Shown one piece after another: positions 41,575 through 50,994 of a stretch of 64,000 bases of DNA. The DNA is from Streptomyces sp. DG1A-41. GTDB taxonomy: Bacteria; Actinomycetota; Actinomycetes; Streptomycetales; Streptomycetaceae. The stretch is from positions 8,927,015-8,991,014 of the forward strand of contig NZ_CP146350.1 in the NCBI RefSeq assembly GCF_037055355.1, in the 5' to 3' direction. The position numbers and the translations under genes were made by a program. The notes under the pieces were generated by a model. The model worked only from the letters and a program-made list of their open reading frames with translations, ran no database searches and was not told the origin of the DNA. Every line of letters starts with the position of its first letter. Positions within the stretch are counted from its first letter, which is position 1.

Positions 41575-43061
41575 GGCGGATTCAACTGGTCGTCGCAACA
41601 CCTTGATCAAAGAGGTATGCGATGGGACGAGACCAGGAGCAGAAGGTGCCGGAGGTGCCTGCGGGAGCGCGACGGCAGTGGGCGGCGGATCGGGCGATGC
41701 GACCGCCGATGCGTTCACCGGGTCGGCCGGAGCCGTCTCGTGCAGTGCAGCGCCACTTCTGGCGGCGGATCGCGTCGGGAGTGACGACGGCAGAGGCCGC
41801 GGTCGCTGTTGGCGTTTCGTGGCCGGTCGGAACCCGGTGGTTCCGTCACGCTGGCGGGATGCCGCCGATCAGCCTGGATGAGCCCACCGGCCGCTATCTG
41901 TCGTTCGCTGAGCGTGAGGAGATCGCGCTATCGGCGCGCCCAGGAGTTCGGCGTGCGCGAGATCGCTCGCAGGATCGGCCGCGACGCGGGCACGATCTCA
42001 CGCGAGCTGCGCCGCAACGCGGCGACCCGGGGCGGCAAACCGGTCTACCGGGCTCTGGTGGCGCAGTGGAAAGCGCAGCAGGCTGCGAAGCGCCCGAAGA
42101 CCGCGAAGCTCGCAGGCGATGGCAGGTTGCGTGAGTACGTGCAGGAGCGGCTCGCCGGCAGCGTCCGCCGCCCCGACGGCGTGATCGTCACCGGGCCTGA
42201 GACCCCGGAAAGGGCTGAACAAGCCGCATCGGCAGGACAGGCGTTGGGCGACGGCATGGAGCCCGGAGCAGATCTCGCACCGGCTCCATGTCGACTTCCC
42301 CGATGATGAGTCCATGCGCATCAGCCACGAAGCGATCTACCAGGCGCTGTTCATCGAAGGCCGTGGCGCGCTCAAGCGGGAACTGGTCACGTGTCTGCGC
42401 ACCGGCCGGGCGCTGCGGGTTCCCCGTGCACGGTCGCAGAACAAGCCGCAGGGGCATGTCACCGCGGACGTCATCCTCAGTGAACGCCCAGCCGAGGCCG
42501 GGGACCGCGCGGTCCCCGGCCACTGGGAAGGCGATTTGATCATCGGGACGGGCCGCTCCGCGATCGGCACGCTTGTCGAGCGCAGCAGCCGCTCCACGCT
42601 CCTGGTGCACCTGCCTCGGCTCGAGGGCTGGGGCGAGAGTCCGCCCGTGAAGAACGGCCCCTCGCTCGGGGGCTATGGCGCGATCGCGATGAACGCGGCC
42701 CTCACCACGTCGATGGCGCAGCTGCCCGAGCAGCTACGCAAGACCCTCACCTGGGACCGCGGGAAGGAACTCTCCGGTCATGCCCAGTTCGCTCTCGATA
42801 CCGGGACAATGGTGTTCTTCGCCGATCCGCACTCGCCCTGGCAACGACCGACAAACGAGAACACCAACGGACTGCTGCGTCAGTACTTCCCGAAGGGCAC
42901 TGATCTCTCCCGTTGGTCGTCCACGGACCTCGAAGCCGTCGCCATCGCGATCAACAACCGGCCCCGCAAGGTCCTCGGCTGGCGGACACCAGCCGAGGTC
43001 TTCGAAGAGCAGCTACGCTCGTTGCAACAGCCCGGTGTTGCAACGACTGGTTGAACTCACC
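41575..43061. mobile_element. IS30-family element, 1.49 kb
   Basis: Terminal repeats of 28 bases: GGCGGATTCAACTGGTCGTC... at 41575 and GGTGAGTTCAACCAGTCGTT... on the other strand ending at 43061, sharing TTCAAC, GTCGT and GCAACACC. Target duplication CAA (41572-41574 and 43062-43064). It sits inside IS3 orfB. Confidence 0.87.
41622..43054 (+). pseudogene. IS30-family transposase, two frameshifts
   Basis: ATG 41622 starts GRDQEQKVPEVPAGARRQWA; LSFAEREEIAL, then (frame change near 41934) RAQEFGVREIARRIGRDAGT, ISRELRRNAATRGG is the helix-turn-helix. After a second change near 42207, WKGLNKPHRQDRRWATAWSP, DDESMRISHEAIYQALFIEG, then the DDE core GHWEGDLIIGTGRSAIGTLV, TLTWDRGKELSGHAQFALDT and PHSPWQRPTNENTNGLLRQY follow to the C-terminus. 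All catalytic residues are present across the frames. Confidence 0.82.
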
Positions 43062-43463
43062 CAATTCCGGTCCGGCAAGGTTGCCGCCGTCCTCACCTGG
43101 CATGGCTTGGTCGGCCCAATGGGCCGGGTCGGGGCCGTCGGCGACAACGCCGCAATGGAGAGCTTCTTCGCACTGCTGCAGAAGAACGTCCTCGACCGCC
43201 GCGTCTGGGCCACCCGCCAGGAGTTGCGGATCGCGATCGTCGCCTGGATCGAGCGGACCTACCACCGGCGCCGGCGGCAACGAAGCCTGGGCCGATTGGC
43301 CCCCGTCGAGTACGAGACCATCATGACCCCACCCGCAGCTCTGGCTGCATAAACCCCGCTGTCACCCGATCATGCAGCAGTCCCGATCGCCGCCATAATG
43401 GATCGTTCGCAGAGAAAAGGCCCGACCCCCGAAGGAAAGCCGGACCTTACCGAGGCTGCGGGA

Positions 43464-43667
43464 TCAGGCGGGACGGATGTTCTCCGCCTGTGGGCCCTTT
43501 TGGCCCTGGGTGACGTCGAACTCCACCTTCTGGCCTTCATGCAGCTCACGGTAGCCCTGGCTGGCGATGTTGGAGTAGTGGGCGAAGACGTCGGGGCCGC
43601 TGCCCTCCTGCTCGATGAAGCCGAAGCCCTTCTCGCTGTTGAACCACTTGACCGTGCCCTTGGCCAC
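43464..43667 (-). CDS. Cold-shock protein, CspA family
   Basis: 67 residues from GTG 43667: [66 protein letters not shown]. The RNA-binding motifs KGFGFI (RNP1) and DVFAHY (RNP2 variant, usually VFVH) are present. A single-domain OB-fold RNA chaperone. Streptomyces has many paralogues; this one heads a stress-type cluster on the opposite strand. Confidence 0.95.
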   Translation of the reverse strand: MAKGTVKWFNSEKGFGFIEQEGSGPDVFAHYSNIASQGYRELHEGQKVEFDVTQGQKGPQAENIRPA

Positions 43668-44041
43668 CGGTGGCGCCTCGGTGCGGGCGAGGGCGTCGAT
43701 GAGTTTCTCCCGAAACGAAGAGTTCCGACTGTCCCCTCACCCCGGGGAACCTATCCGAAGCGTGCCGCGTGACCTGCACCTTCAGCCAGCCACTCAGTGA
43801 GCCCACGCGGGCGGCGATGGAGGGTTTGGCGTCGCTGGGCCGGGCTGACCGCGAACCTTGCCATGGCCACCTGCCGCGACCAGCGAGGCCAAGGCATAGC
43901 GGATCGCGCGTGCCTTATTTGACTGTTCTGTGTGGATATGTGGGGTACCCGCTCATGGACGCTGATCCGGAGGCGCTGACTCCGGATCAGCGAGGCGCCG
44001 ACGCCGTCGGCCGCCTCGGAGCACCGAAGGAGGAATGGCTC
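43668..44041. other. Intergenic region upstream of the stress genes
   Basis: About 370 bases between the divergent csp and LEA-like genes. It contains the SigB-like box at 43925-43948. A short inverted repeat TCCGGA...TCCGGA lies near 43975. No gene recognised. Confidence 0.4.
43925..43948 (+). promoter_or_regulatory. Candidate SigB-type promoter
   Basis: GTTC (43925) and GGGTAC (43943-43948) are 14 bases apart, close to the Streptomyces SigB consensus GNNT-N14-16-GGGTAC/T. It lies about 95 bases before the LEA-like gene. The -35 fit is imperfect. Confidence 0.45.
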
Positions 44042-44656
44042 ATGAGTGAAGATGCCGGTCGCGTTCAGCAGACGGGGCAGAAGGCGAAGGAGCAGACGTC
44101 GGCTGTGGCGGCGCAGACCGGGCAGGCGGCCGGCGAGGTCGCCGGGACTGCTGCCGAGCAGGCAAAGGCCGTCGCGGGCGAAGCACGTGCGCAGGCAGGC
44201 GGTGCGATACGCGACCTGAGGCAGCGCGTGGTGGGGGAGAGCCAGGGACAGGTGGAACGGCTGGCCGGGACGGTGCGGCAGTGGGCCGATGACCTCGCGG
44301 GTATGGCGGAGAACGCCTCGGGTGATTCGCCCGCCAGGAGCCTGGCGTCCCAGGCAGCCGATCAGGGCCACCGCGCGGCGGACTACCTGGACAAGAACGG
44401 TGCGGAGGGCCTGGTAGGCGACCTGCAGAACTTCGCGCGCCGCCGGCCGGGCGCGTTCCTGGGCGGGGCGGTGCTGGCCGGTCTGGTGGTGGGCCGCCTG
44501 GCCAAGGCCGGCACCAAGGGCGCGCAGGCCCCGACGGCTCCGTCTCAGGACGTTCGGCGACCGGGGCTGGAGCGCGAGGAGAGCAGCATGCTGCCTGCGG
44601 GCACGCCGGTGCCGCCGCCGGAGCTGTCCGGTTATCCGGCTCATCCGGGGGTGTGA
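44042..44656 (+). CDS. LEA-like / late-embryogenesis-type stress protein
   Basis: 204 residues from ATG 44042, with GGAGG upstream. The N-terminal half is a low-complexity Ala/Gln/Lys/Glu helix (SEDAGRVQQTGQKAKEQTSA, AAGEVAGTAAEQAKAVAGEA) with LEA-like 11-mer character; then QGQVERLAGTVRQWADDLAG, a short hydrophobic segment AFLGGAVLAGLVVGRLAKAG and a Pro-rich tail. Followed two bases later by the holin-like gene, so an operon of three. Likely membrane-associated and induced by osmotic stress (inference). Confidence 0.75.
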   Translation: MSEDAGRVQQTGQKAKEQTSAVAAQTGQAAGEVAGTAAEQAKAVAGEARAQAGGAIRDLRQRVVGESQGQVERLAGTVRQWADDLAGMAENASGDSPARSLASQAADQGHRAADYLDKNGAEGLVGDLQNFARRRPGAFLGGAVLAGLVVGRLAKAGTKGAQAPTAPSQDVRRPGLEREESSMLPAGTPVPPPELSGYPAHPGV

Positions 44657-44657
44657 G

Positions 44658-45089
44658 ATGTCGTCGATCTATCCGCAGTCGCCGGGAGCCGGTGGACAGC
44701 CAGAGGCGGATCCAGACCGTTCGGCGGGCGAGTTGCTGTCGGCGGTGACGTCGGATCTGCAGACGCTGTTCCGCCAGGAGGTGGAGCTGGCGAAGACGGA
44801 GATCCGCGAGGAGGGCGCCAAGGCGGGCAAGGCCGCCGGGATGTACGGGGGTGCCGGGTTCGGCGGATACATGGTGGCGCTCCTCTTGTCGCTCGCGGCC
44901 GTTTCCGGTCTGGCCAACGTGATGGACGCCGGCTGGGCGGCACTGATCGTCGCCGCCGTGTGGGCGGTGATCGCTGCCGTGCTGTACGTGATGGGCCGCT
45001 CCCGGATGCGGGAGGTGTCCCCGAAACCAGAACAGACCGTGCAGACCCTGAAGGAGGACGCGCAATGGGCACGGCACCCGACCAAATAA
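44658..45089 (+). CDS. Phage_holin_3_6 (PF07332)-type membrane protein
   Basis: 143 residues from ATG 44658. An N-terminal amphipathic helix (SAGELLSAVTSDLQTLFRQE, VELAKTEIREEGAKAGKAAG) and two membrane helices (GGYMVALLLSLAAVSGLANV; AALIVAAVWAVIAAVLYVMG) are the features of the 'phage holin family' found as a chromosomal gene in most actinomycetes. It is not evidence of a prophage. Between the LEA-like and DUF3618 genes, overlapping the latter by 25 bases. Confidence 0.85.
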   Translation: MSSIYPQSPGAGGQPEADPDRSAGELLSAVTSDLQTLFRQEVELAKTEIREEGAKAGKAAGMYGGAGFGGYMVALLLSLAAVSGLANVMDAGWAALIVAAVWAVIAAVLYVMGRSRMREVSPKPEQTVQTLKEDAQWARHPTK

Positions 45090-45778
45090 GGTCCGAGATC
45101 GACACCACCCGGGAACGCCTGTCGGAGAACGTCAACCGGCTGGCCGACCGCGCCCGCCCCAGGCAGATGGTGCGCCGCCGCACCCGGCGGATGCGAGGCG
45201 CGGTGTCGGGGCTTCGTGACCGCGTCATGGGCACTGTCGCCGAATCGGCGGTGACGGCGCGGGATCGTACGGTGCAGGCCACGGAGTCGGTGAGAGAAGG
45301 CACCGGCGGTGCCGCGGACACGGTACGCCAGACGGCCGGGCAGGCCGCCGGTCAGGTCGGTGAGGTGGCCGGACAGGCCCGTGAGGCGGTGAGCCGGGCG
45401 CCGGAGCAGGCGGTGCGACAGACGCAGGGCAACCCGCTGGCGGCCGGGCTGATCGCCTTTGGCGCCGGACTGCTGGCCGCCTCTCTCCTGCCGACGTCCC
45501 AGGCCGAGGAACAGGCAGCCTCCCGGATCACCGAGCAGGCCGGCGAAATGCTCGAGCCGGTCAAGGAGGCAGCCGTCGAGTCCGCGCAGCAGCTGAAGCA
45601 GGACGCCACCGAGGCCGCCCAGCAGGCAGCCCAGGAGGTGAAGGACACCGCCGCGCAGGCCGCGAAGACCACCAAGGAGGAGGCCCGTGACCAGGCAGGC
45701 CAGGTCTCAGGGCAGGCCCGCGAGTCCGGGCAGCAGGTGGCCGACGAAGCCCGCGGGCAGAGCCCCGGCCCTGCCTGA
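45065..45778 (+). CDS. DUF3618 protein
   Basis: 237 residues from ATG 45065. TAPDQIRSEIDTTRERLSEN, VNRLADRARPRQMVRRRTRR is the DUF3618 motif. After a Gln/Ala/Glu-rich helix comes one membrane segment (NPLAAGLIAFGAGLLAASLL) and a second LEA-like low-complexity tail (QLKQDATEAAQQAAQEVKDT). The usual companion of the holin-type protein in actinomycete stress clusters. Confidence 0.85.
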   Translation: MGTAPDQIRSEIDTTRERLSENVNRLADRARPRQMVRRRTRRMRGAVSGLRDRVMGTVAESAVTARDRTVQATESVREGTGGAADTVRQTAGQAAGQVGEVAGQAREAVSRAPEQAVRQTQGNPLAAGLIAFGAGLLAASLLPTSQAEEQAASRITEQAGEMLEPVKEAAVESAQQLKQDATEAAQQAAQEVKDTAAQAAKTTKEEARDQAGQVSGQARESGQQVADEARGQSPGPA

Positions 45779-46035
45779 CCCTTGCCCCGTCGCCCACCCG
45801 GCAGAGACTGTCGCCCACAGTGGGTCTCGCTGAGGTGAGGGTGCTCTAGCGTCCCACGAGGCAGGCAGCGGTATTGAAGCCTGCCCTACCGGCCAGGAGG
45901 GCGCAGGTAATGGCGGCATGACGTTTGAGCAGGGTGCGCCGCAGCTCAGTCTTCGCGATCTTTCGGCTGGGCCGGGGTCCGGCCACCGCTCGCGCCCGCT
46001 TGGCCTGCGGTTTCAGCCTGGCCGGGTGACGTGAG
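45779..46035. other. Gap without a clear gene
   Basis: A minus-strand frame ending at 45846 (KIAKTELRRTLLKRHAAITC, ALLAGRAGFNTAACLVGR) has a coding look but no start or family that I recognise. Confidence 0.3.
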
Positions 46036-46058
46036 GGCTCCTGCGGAAAAAGGGGTAC
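46036..46058 (+). promoter_or_regulatory. Candidate SigB-type promoter (second)
   Basis: GGCT (46036) and GGGTAC (46053-46058), spacing 13, 76 bases before the hemerythrin gene. The extended block GGGGTACCCGC-CATGG is shared with the box at 43.94 kb. Confidence 0.4.
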
Positions 46059-46133
46059 CCGCGCATGGCGGCACCGGCCCGGGTGCCATGGCGGACGCCC
46101 AGTGTGCCGCTGGCGCCGTGGGAAAAGACGGGC

Positions 46134-46812
46134 ATGGCCACGACCATCGAGACACAGAGCGTCGACCAGCTGGGAGGCCCGGGCAGCGTCCTGGCACGCC
46201 AGCGCCATGATCATGCGGAGATGGACCGGCTGATGGACCGGTACCAGGCACTGGCGGACGGCGCGGAGCGGGAGCGGGTCCTGAAGGACGTCGTCCAGCT
46301 CGTCTTCAGCCACGCCTTCGCCGAGGAGACCATCTTGTGGCCGGCCGTACGGCGTGCGGCGGCGGACGGGGAGGAGCTGACCTCCCGGGTCGAGGAGGAG
46401 CACCAGGAGATCATTCAACGACCTCGTCACCGACATCGAGCGCCTGGACCCCGGCACAGCGGAGCGCGAGGAGAAAGTGCGGCGGGTCTTCGCCCTGATC
46501 CGGCAGGACATCCGGGACGAGGAGGACCACGTCCTGCCGCGGCTGCAGGAGGCCCTGGACGCCGGCCGGCTGCGGCGGCTCGGTGCAGCGTGGGAGACGG
46601 TGCGCCGCAGCGCGCCGACCCATCCCCACCCGGTCGTGCCGCGGCGCCCGCCGGGCAACGCGGTCCTGGGCGTGCCGCTCAGCCTCTACGACCGGCTCCG
46701 TGACGGGCTAGGGCTCGGGGTGTCCGGCCCGTGGGGCAGGAGGATTCTGGCCGCTCTGATCGGGCTGCTCGTCTCCGCCGCGGTCGCCGTGCTGGTGCGC
46801 AAGCGCTCCTGA
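46134..46812 (+). pseudogene. Hemerythrin-domain protein with C-terminal membrane helix, one frameshift
   Basis: ATG 46134: ATTIETQSVDQLGGPGSVLA, RQRHDHAEMDRLMDRYQALA, LVFSHAFAEETILWPAVRRA, VEEEHQEII; one base extra near 46413; then NDLVTDIERLDPGTAEREEK, RQDIRDEEDHVLPRLQEALD. The His/Glu ligands H-x(n)-HAFAEE...H-x(3)-E...E-x(3)-H of hemerythrin are in place across the shift. A terminal helix (RRILAALIGLLVSAAVAVLV) anchors it. Binds O2 or iron, perhaps in oxidative or NO stress. Confidence 0.78.
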
Positions 46813-47353
46813 CCGGCGGGTCATCGCCCGTGGGCGTCCCGGCGGGGCAGGGGCCGGCGTCCGCACGGCGGCCGGGGCGCCGGGCGGCGTGCCGCTGTCC
46901 AGCACCGGGGCCGCCGCGCGCTGCCAGGGCATCGGCGACGGCGCCCGTGACGAATGCGTAGACGGCCTTGTGCAGGACGTCCACCACGAGTTCCCGACGC
47001 GGCCAGGTCTCAGGCGGGGCGCCCACACCGGTCGCGTTCTCCAGAATCTGGTCGTTAGTGAGACGGACGACAGTGAACTTGGCGGAGGCGACCGGTCCGC
47101 GCAGCCCGGCCTGGGCCATGACCGACCGCAGCACGCCGAGGAGGGCGGCCTGGCCGAAGTGCATGGACCAGTTGACCTTGAGCGGCTGGGTGCCGGGGCG
47201 CTCGGGCAGGCCGGTCAGCCGCTGCAAAACACGGGCCGGCACATGGGAGTCCGGCCGGCCCGTGACGGCCTGCTCCAACTTCTCGCCGAGCGTCATCACG
47301 GCGCCTCCAGCGGCACCGGCGAGCAGCCCCTGCCACAGTGCGTGCCGAATCAT
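46679..47353 (-). CDS. Membrane protein, unknown; end uncertain
   Basis: ATG 47353: IRHALWQGLLAGAAGGAVMT, LGEKLEQAVTGRPDSHVPAR, SMHFGQAALLGVLRSVMAQA, FTVVRLTNDQILENATGVGA, LHKAVYAFVTGAVADAL. The first 150 residues look like a four-helix membrane protein known from many actinomycetes. The rest is Arg/Pro-rich and overlaps the hemerythrin gene antisense by 134 bases, so the true stop is probably near 46830 in another frame (a further indel). Confidence 0.6.
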   Translation of the reverse strand: MIRHALWQGLLAGAAGGAVMTLGEKLEQAVTGRPDSHVPARVLQRLTGLPERPGTQPLKVNWSMHFGQAALLGVLRSVMAQAGLRGPVASAKFTVVRLTNDQILENATGVGAPPETWPRRELVVDVLHKAVYAFVTGAVADALAARGGPGAGQRHAARRPGRRADAGPCPAGTPTGDDPPVRSACAPARRPRRRRAARSERPESSCPTGRTPRALARHGAGRRG

Positions 47354-47557
47354 GTCCTGGCGAGTACCCGTTTCCCGAAGGGGCACGCACCGGCACCGGC
47401 CTCAGTCGCCGATCGCCTTGTCCATGAGGGCGTGGTACCCGAGCTGCAGTGTGTCCACCCCGACCAGGGCCATGAGCGTACCCCTGGCGGTGCGGGTCGC
47501 TCGGGGCCGCAGCAGAACGAGACGATCGGGGTACTCGGCCGGGCAAAGGTGTCTGAC

Positions 47558-48016
47558 ATGGCAACAGCGCACAAACCGGGAACTGCCCGGCCCAAGAGGA
47601 ATTCTGCCGATCGGTCTCTGCTGCGGGGGCAGAGGCAACACATCATCGGGTTGTTGATGCTCCTGAGCGCGGTGGTGCTGTTCGTGGCCCCATGGATCGT
47701 GGGCTACCCAGACACCGCAAAGGACGCACATCGCAACGAGCTGGGTGTGGGGATGGTTGTATTCTTCACCGCCCTCGCCCGCTTCTTCCGCTACCCCGGC
47801 AAGTGGTCTGATCAGGTGGTGCTGGTGGCCGGGGCATGGATGATCGGTTCGCCGTGGGCCATCGGCGGGCAGAACACGGAAGTGTTCGACGGCGCCCAGG
47901 TGATCGATGTGGTTGTAGGAATCGTGCTGATGGTGCTGGCGATCATGTCTCTGCTGCTGTTGAGCTTGACCCGGGGACACGACGAGAAGCGGAAAGCGGA
48001 AGAGGGCGGTCCCTGA
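47558..48016 (+). CDS. SPW repeat protein
   Basis: 152 residues from ATG 47558 (AAAGGTG upstream). Two SPW-type repeats: LMLLSAVVLFVAPWIVGYPD and VLVAGAWMIGSPWAIGGQNT, each with a helix pair and a (S/A)PW motif; four membrane helices in all, ending VGIVLMVLAIMSLLLLSL. Function unknown; often near stress genes in actinomycetes. GGGTAC at 47529-47534 lies 24 bases before the start, without an obvious -35 box. Confidence 0.85.
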   Translation: MATAHKPGTARPKRNSADRSLLRGQRQHIIGLLMLLSAVVLFVAPWIVGYPDTAKDAHRNELGVGMVVFFTALARFFRYPGKWSDQVVLVAGAWMIGSPWAIGGQNTEVFDGAQVIDVVVGIVLMVLAIMSLLLLSLTRGHDEKRKAEEGGP

Positions 48017-48049
48017 CCTGGAGGCGGTCGAGCCTGGTCGTGACTCTAG

Positions 48050-48161
48050 TACTCCAGTCGCGTTTCTCCATTTGTGCTGGTCAGCGCCTGGGTTTCGAGT
48101 CTATTTGACTGACGCACCATCAGGGGGGTGGTGGTTCGTGACTCACCCGATCGAGGTGCGT
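48050..48161 (+). repeat. Left 112-bp terminal inverted repeat
   Basis: Begins TACTCCAGTCGCGTTTCTCC. The right-hand copy encodes the last residues of the transposase (THFDRVSHEPPPP), so this left copy carries the antisense of that gene end. Confidence 0.85.
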
Positions 48162-48171
48162 TGAGCCGGTC

Positions 48172-49522
48172 ATGGAGTCGGATGTTGAAGCGGGTCTGTG
48201 GGCCAGTGAGTTGGAGTCCCTGCTGCTGCGGGTGGGCAAGCGATTCGGGCGGGTAGAGCCGCGGCAACGGATGCGGGATTACGTGCGCGGCCTGCTTGGC
48301 CCGGTCGGCCGGAAGAACAGCTGGCAGCTCGCCGAGCACGTGGGCCATGCCACTCCGTACGGCCTGCAGCGACTGCTGTCGTGGTGCCAGTGGGATCCGG
48401 ACGAGATCCGCGACGACTTGCGGGACTACGTGGCCGAGCGGCTCGGACAGCCGGACGGCGTGCTGATCGTCGACGACACCGGCTTCATTAAGAAAGGCTC
48501 CGTTTCGGCAGGGGTGCAGCGCCAATATTCGGGGACCGCCGGCCGCACCGAGAACTGCCAGATCGGCGTGTTCGCCGCCTACGCCTCGGCCAAGGGGCGG
48601 GCCCTGGTGGACCGGGAGCTGTATCTACCCAAGTCCTGGACCGACGACCAGGACCGGTGTCGGGCAGCGAGAATCCCCGAGGACAGGCCCTTCGCGACCA
48701 AGCCCGAACTGGCGCGCGCGATGGTGCTGCGCGCGCTCGACTCAGCGCTGCCGGTCGCCTGGGTGACGCTGATGCGGCCTACGGGCAGGAACGGGGCTTT
48801 CGGCGGGTGCTGGAGGGTGCCGGTGTGGGGTATGTGCTGGCCGTCCCCAAGTCGCAGCAGGTCAAGACACCTGCGGGAAGCTGGCGCATCGACCATGTCC
48901 TGACCGGCGCGCCAGACGACGCCTGGGAGCGGATCTCGTGCGGGAACGGAGCGAAGGGGCCACGGGTCTACGACTGGGCCGCAGCCAGGCTCCCCGCTGT
49001 CGACGACGAGAACGGCGAGGCACTCATGCACCACCGCTGGGTGCTGGCACGCCGCAGTCTGGCCCGCCCCGCGGAGATCGCCTACTACCTCGCCTTCGCA
49101 CCACACGGGACGACCGTCGCCGGGTTGGTCCGCGTGGCCGGCTCACGCTGGGCCATCGAGGAGTGCTTCCAGGCCGCGAAGAACGAGTGCGGCCTGGATG
49201 AGTACGAGGTTTGCCGCTACGTCGGCTGGTATCGGCACATCACGCTGGCCATGCTTGCGCACTGCTTCCTCGCGGCGATGGCCGCCCACGCCTTCGAAAA
49301 GGGGGTCGCAGAAACGGTCCAGGCAGCCTCGTTCCCCTCACCGTGGCAGAAGTGCGACGGCTCCTGGATCTTGCCCATGTCCCGACAGGCAGACCGCAAC
49401 TACCCCAGCGCCGGCTCCACTGGTCGCATTGGCGCCGACGACACCAAGCCGCCGCTCGACACTGCCACTACCGGCGCCGCACGCACTTCGATCGGGTGAG
49501 TCACGAACCACCGCCCCCCTGA
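48172..49522 (+). pseudogene. IS701-family transposase, two frameshifts
   Basis: ATG 48172: ESDVEAGLWASELESLLLRV, YVRGLLGPVGRKNSWQLAEH, GVLIVDDTGFIKKGSVSAGV (first Asp), QRQYSGTAGRTENCQIGVFA, YLPKSWTDDQDRCRAARIPE. Near 48768 one base is lost; then ADAAYGQERGFRRVLEGAGV (second Asp), GSRWAIEECFQAAKNECGLD (Glu). Another change near 49330 gives VPLTVAEVRRLLDLAHVPTG to the stop at 49522. Related to, but distinct from, the next element. Confidence 0.82.
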
Positions 49523-49592
49523 TGGTGCGTCAGTCAAATAGACTCGAAACCCAGGCGCTGACCAGCACAAATGGAGAAACGCGACTGGAGTA
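49481..49592 (-). repeat. Right 112-bp terminal inverted repeat
   Basis: Inverted partner of the left end, differing at two positions. It overlaps the 3' end of the transposase gene by about 40 bases. Confidence 0.85.
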
Positions 49593-49593
49593 T

Positions 49594-50941
49594 TAGTACT
49601 GCAACGGTGCTTGCCGTGACTGATGGCCAGGTCTGGGGCTGTGTCCGCGTCGTTTGTAGTGGCTGGTGCGGGCCTGGTGTTGTCGTCTTCGGCGCCAGGC
49701 CGACCAGTGCAGGATGTGCTCGACGGGGGCGGGTCGGCGGTCGGTGAGGCGGGTGATCAGCCGTCGTATCTCGGCGAGGCTGAGGTGGATGAGCTGGGAG
49801 GATCCGTTTCTGCTTTCCCGGCATCCAGCTCGCGGGCTCGCAGGACGGTCAGGCAGGCGTGGGCGGCCATGGCCAGGGTCATGTGTCGGTGCCAGCCGGG
49901 GTAGCGGCGGACTTGGTAGTCGTCCAGGCCGCATTCCTGTTTCGCGCTCTGGAAGCACTCCTCGATGGCCCACCTGCTGCCCGCGATGCGGATCAGGTCG
50001 TCAAGTGTTGTCTCGGCCGGGCAGTAGGCGATGTAGTAAGAGATCTCCCCGGGTCGGCTCACGCTGCGGCGGGCGATGACCCAGTGGCGGCGGTCGGGCC
50101 GGTGCCAGGGCCGGAGCTCGACGCGTGCCCAGTCGTAGATCCGCAGGCCGTGAGCCCCGCTGCCGCAGGAACGACGCTTCCATTTCTGCCGGGCAAGACC
50201 GTTGAACAAGTCGTGGACGGGATGGTCGATCGCCCAGCGGGTGACCACGGTGTCGTGGCGGGTGGTGGCCATGACGTGGAAGACGTCCGCCCGCTCCAGT
50301 TCCGACCGCCAGCCTTTGCTGAACCCGTAGGCGGCATCCGCGGTCACCCACCGAAACGGCATCTTGTCCGCCATGGCGCGGCGGACCATCGCCTTCGCCA
50401 TGGCCACCTTGGTCTCAAAGGCGACCTCGTCATCGACGCCGGCCCGGCGGCACCTTTCGCGGTCGTCGGTCCAGGAGGTGGGCAGATACAGACGCCGGTC
50501 GATCAGTGTCCGCCCGCGGTCGGTTGCATATGCGAGGAAGACGCCGACCTGGCAGTTCTCCGTCCGCCCAGCGGTGCCGGAGTACTGCCGCTGCACCCCG
50601 GCCGACCGCGTCCCCTTCTTCAGGAAGCCCGTGTCGTCCACGACCAGGACGGCGTCCTGGTCGTGGAGGTTTTCGACCACGTACTGACGCACGTCGTCGA
50701 GCACCTCATCCGCGTCCCACTCGATCCGGTTCAGCATCCGGTGGATACGGTCCGGGCCTGCGTGGCCGGCTTCCTCCGCCAGCGTCCAGCCGTTCTTCCG
50801 CTGCAGCGGAGCGATCAGGCCCCGCATATAAGCCAGTGCCGACTCCCGCGGCTCCGACCTGCTGAAACGGTGCACGAACCGCTCATGCACAGCGTCCAGT
50901 TCACCCGCCCACAACCTGACATCAGCAAGGTCCCCACCCAT
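49594..50941 (-). pseudogene. IS701-family transposase, frameshift near its end
   Basis: ATG 50941: GGDLADVRLWAGELDAVHER, YMRGLIAPLQRKNGWTLAEE, AVLVVDDTGFLKKGTRSAGV (Asp), FRWVTADAAYGFSKGWRSEL (Asp), GSRWAIEECFQSAKQECGLD (Glu), YPGWHRHMTLAMAAHACLTV. Near 49805 a one-base shift ends the frame early at 49757; the normal tail SSQLIHLSLAEIRRLITRLT, ILHWSAWRRRRQHQARTSHY continues in the other frame to the end of the element. Confidence 0.82.
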
Positions 50942-50994
50942 GAACACACCAACGACCAACCTGGCCATCAGTCACGGCAAGCACCGTTGCAGTA
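49597..50994. mobile_element. IS701-family element, second copy in tandem
   Basis: Ends TACTGCAACGGTGCTTGCCG (from 49597) and its complement (to 50994), inverted repeats of about 36 bases. Flanked by TTAG (49593-49596, shared with the first element) and CTAG (50995-50998). The right end lies 12 bases from the first CRISPR repeat. Confidence 0.87.

Larger units (their letters stand above)
40972..43352 (+). pseudogene. IS3-family OrfB transposase split by IS30
   Basis: ATG 40972: MYPLVRELAAADAPYRVPVA, RVLGLARQPYYRWLARPATD; first Asp in NRLWLTDITEHATGEGKLYL; second in CIVHSDRGSQ ending at 41574. The frame resumes at 43065 with FRSGKVAAVLTWHGLVGPMG, GDNAAMESFFALLQKNVLDR (catalytic Glu) and ends at 43352. 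The CAA codon for Gln is duplicated on both sides of the IS30. Without the insertion the protein would be complete. Confidence 0.85.
40738..43385 (+). mobile_element. IS3-family element, 5'-truncated and interrupted by IS30
   Basis: OrfA lacks its first part; OrfB is whole apart from an IS30 insertion between 41575 and 43061. The left end is lost at about 40738. The right end lies some 30 bases after the OrfB stop at 43352; its repeat could not be matched because the other end is missing. Confidence 0.75.
48050..49592. mobile_element. IS701-family element with very long inverted repeats
   Basis: The outer 112 bases at each end (48050-48161 and 49481-49592) are inverted copies with only about two mismatches. 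CTAG precedes it (48046-48049) and TTAG follows (49593-49596), matching the 4-bp YTAR targets of IS701. One transposase on the plus strand, in three frames. Confidence 0.85.

Noticed and set aside
44658..45089. Prophage, suggested by a holin-family gene
   Set aside because: PF07332 members are ordinary chromosomal genes in actinomycetes, here within a LEA-like/DUF3618 set; no phage structural genes are present.
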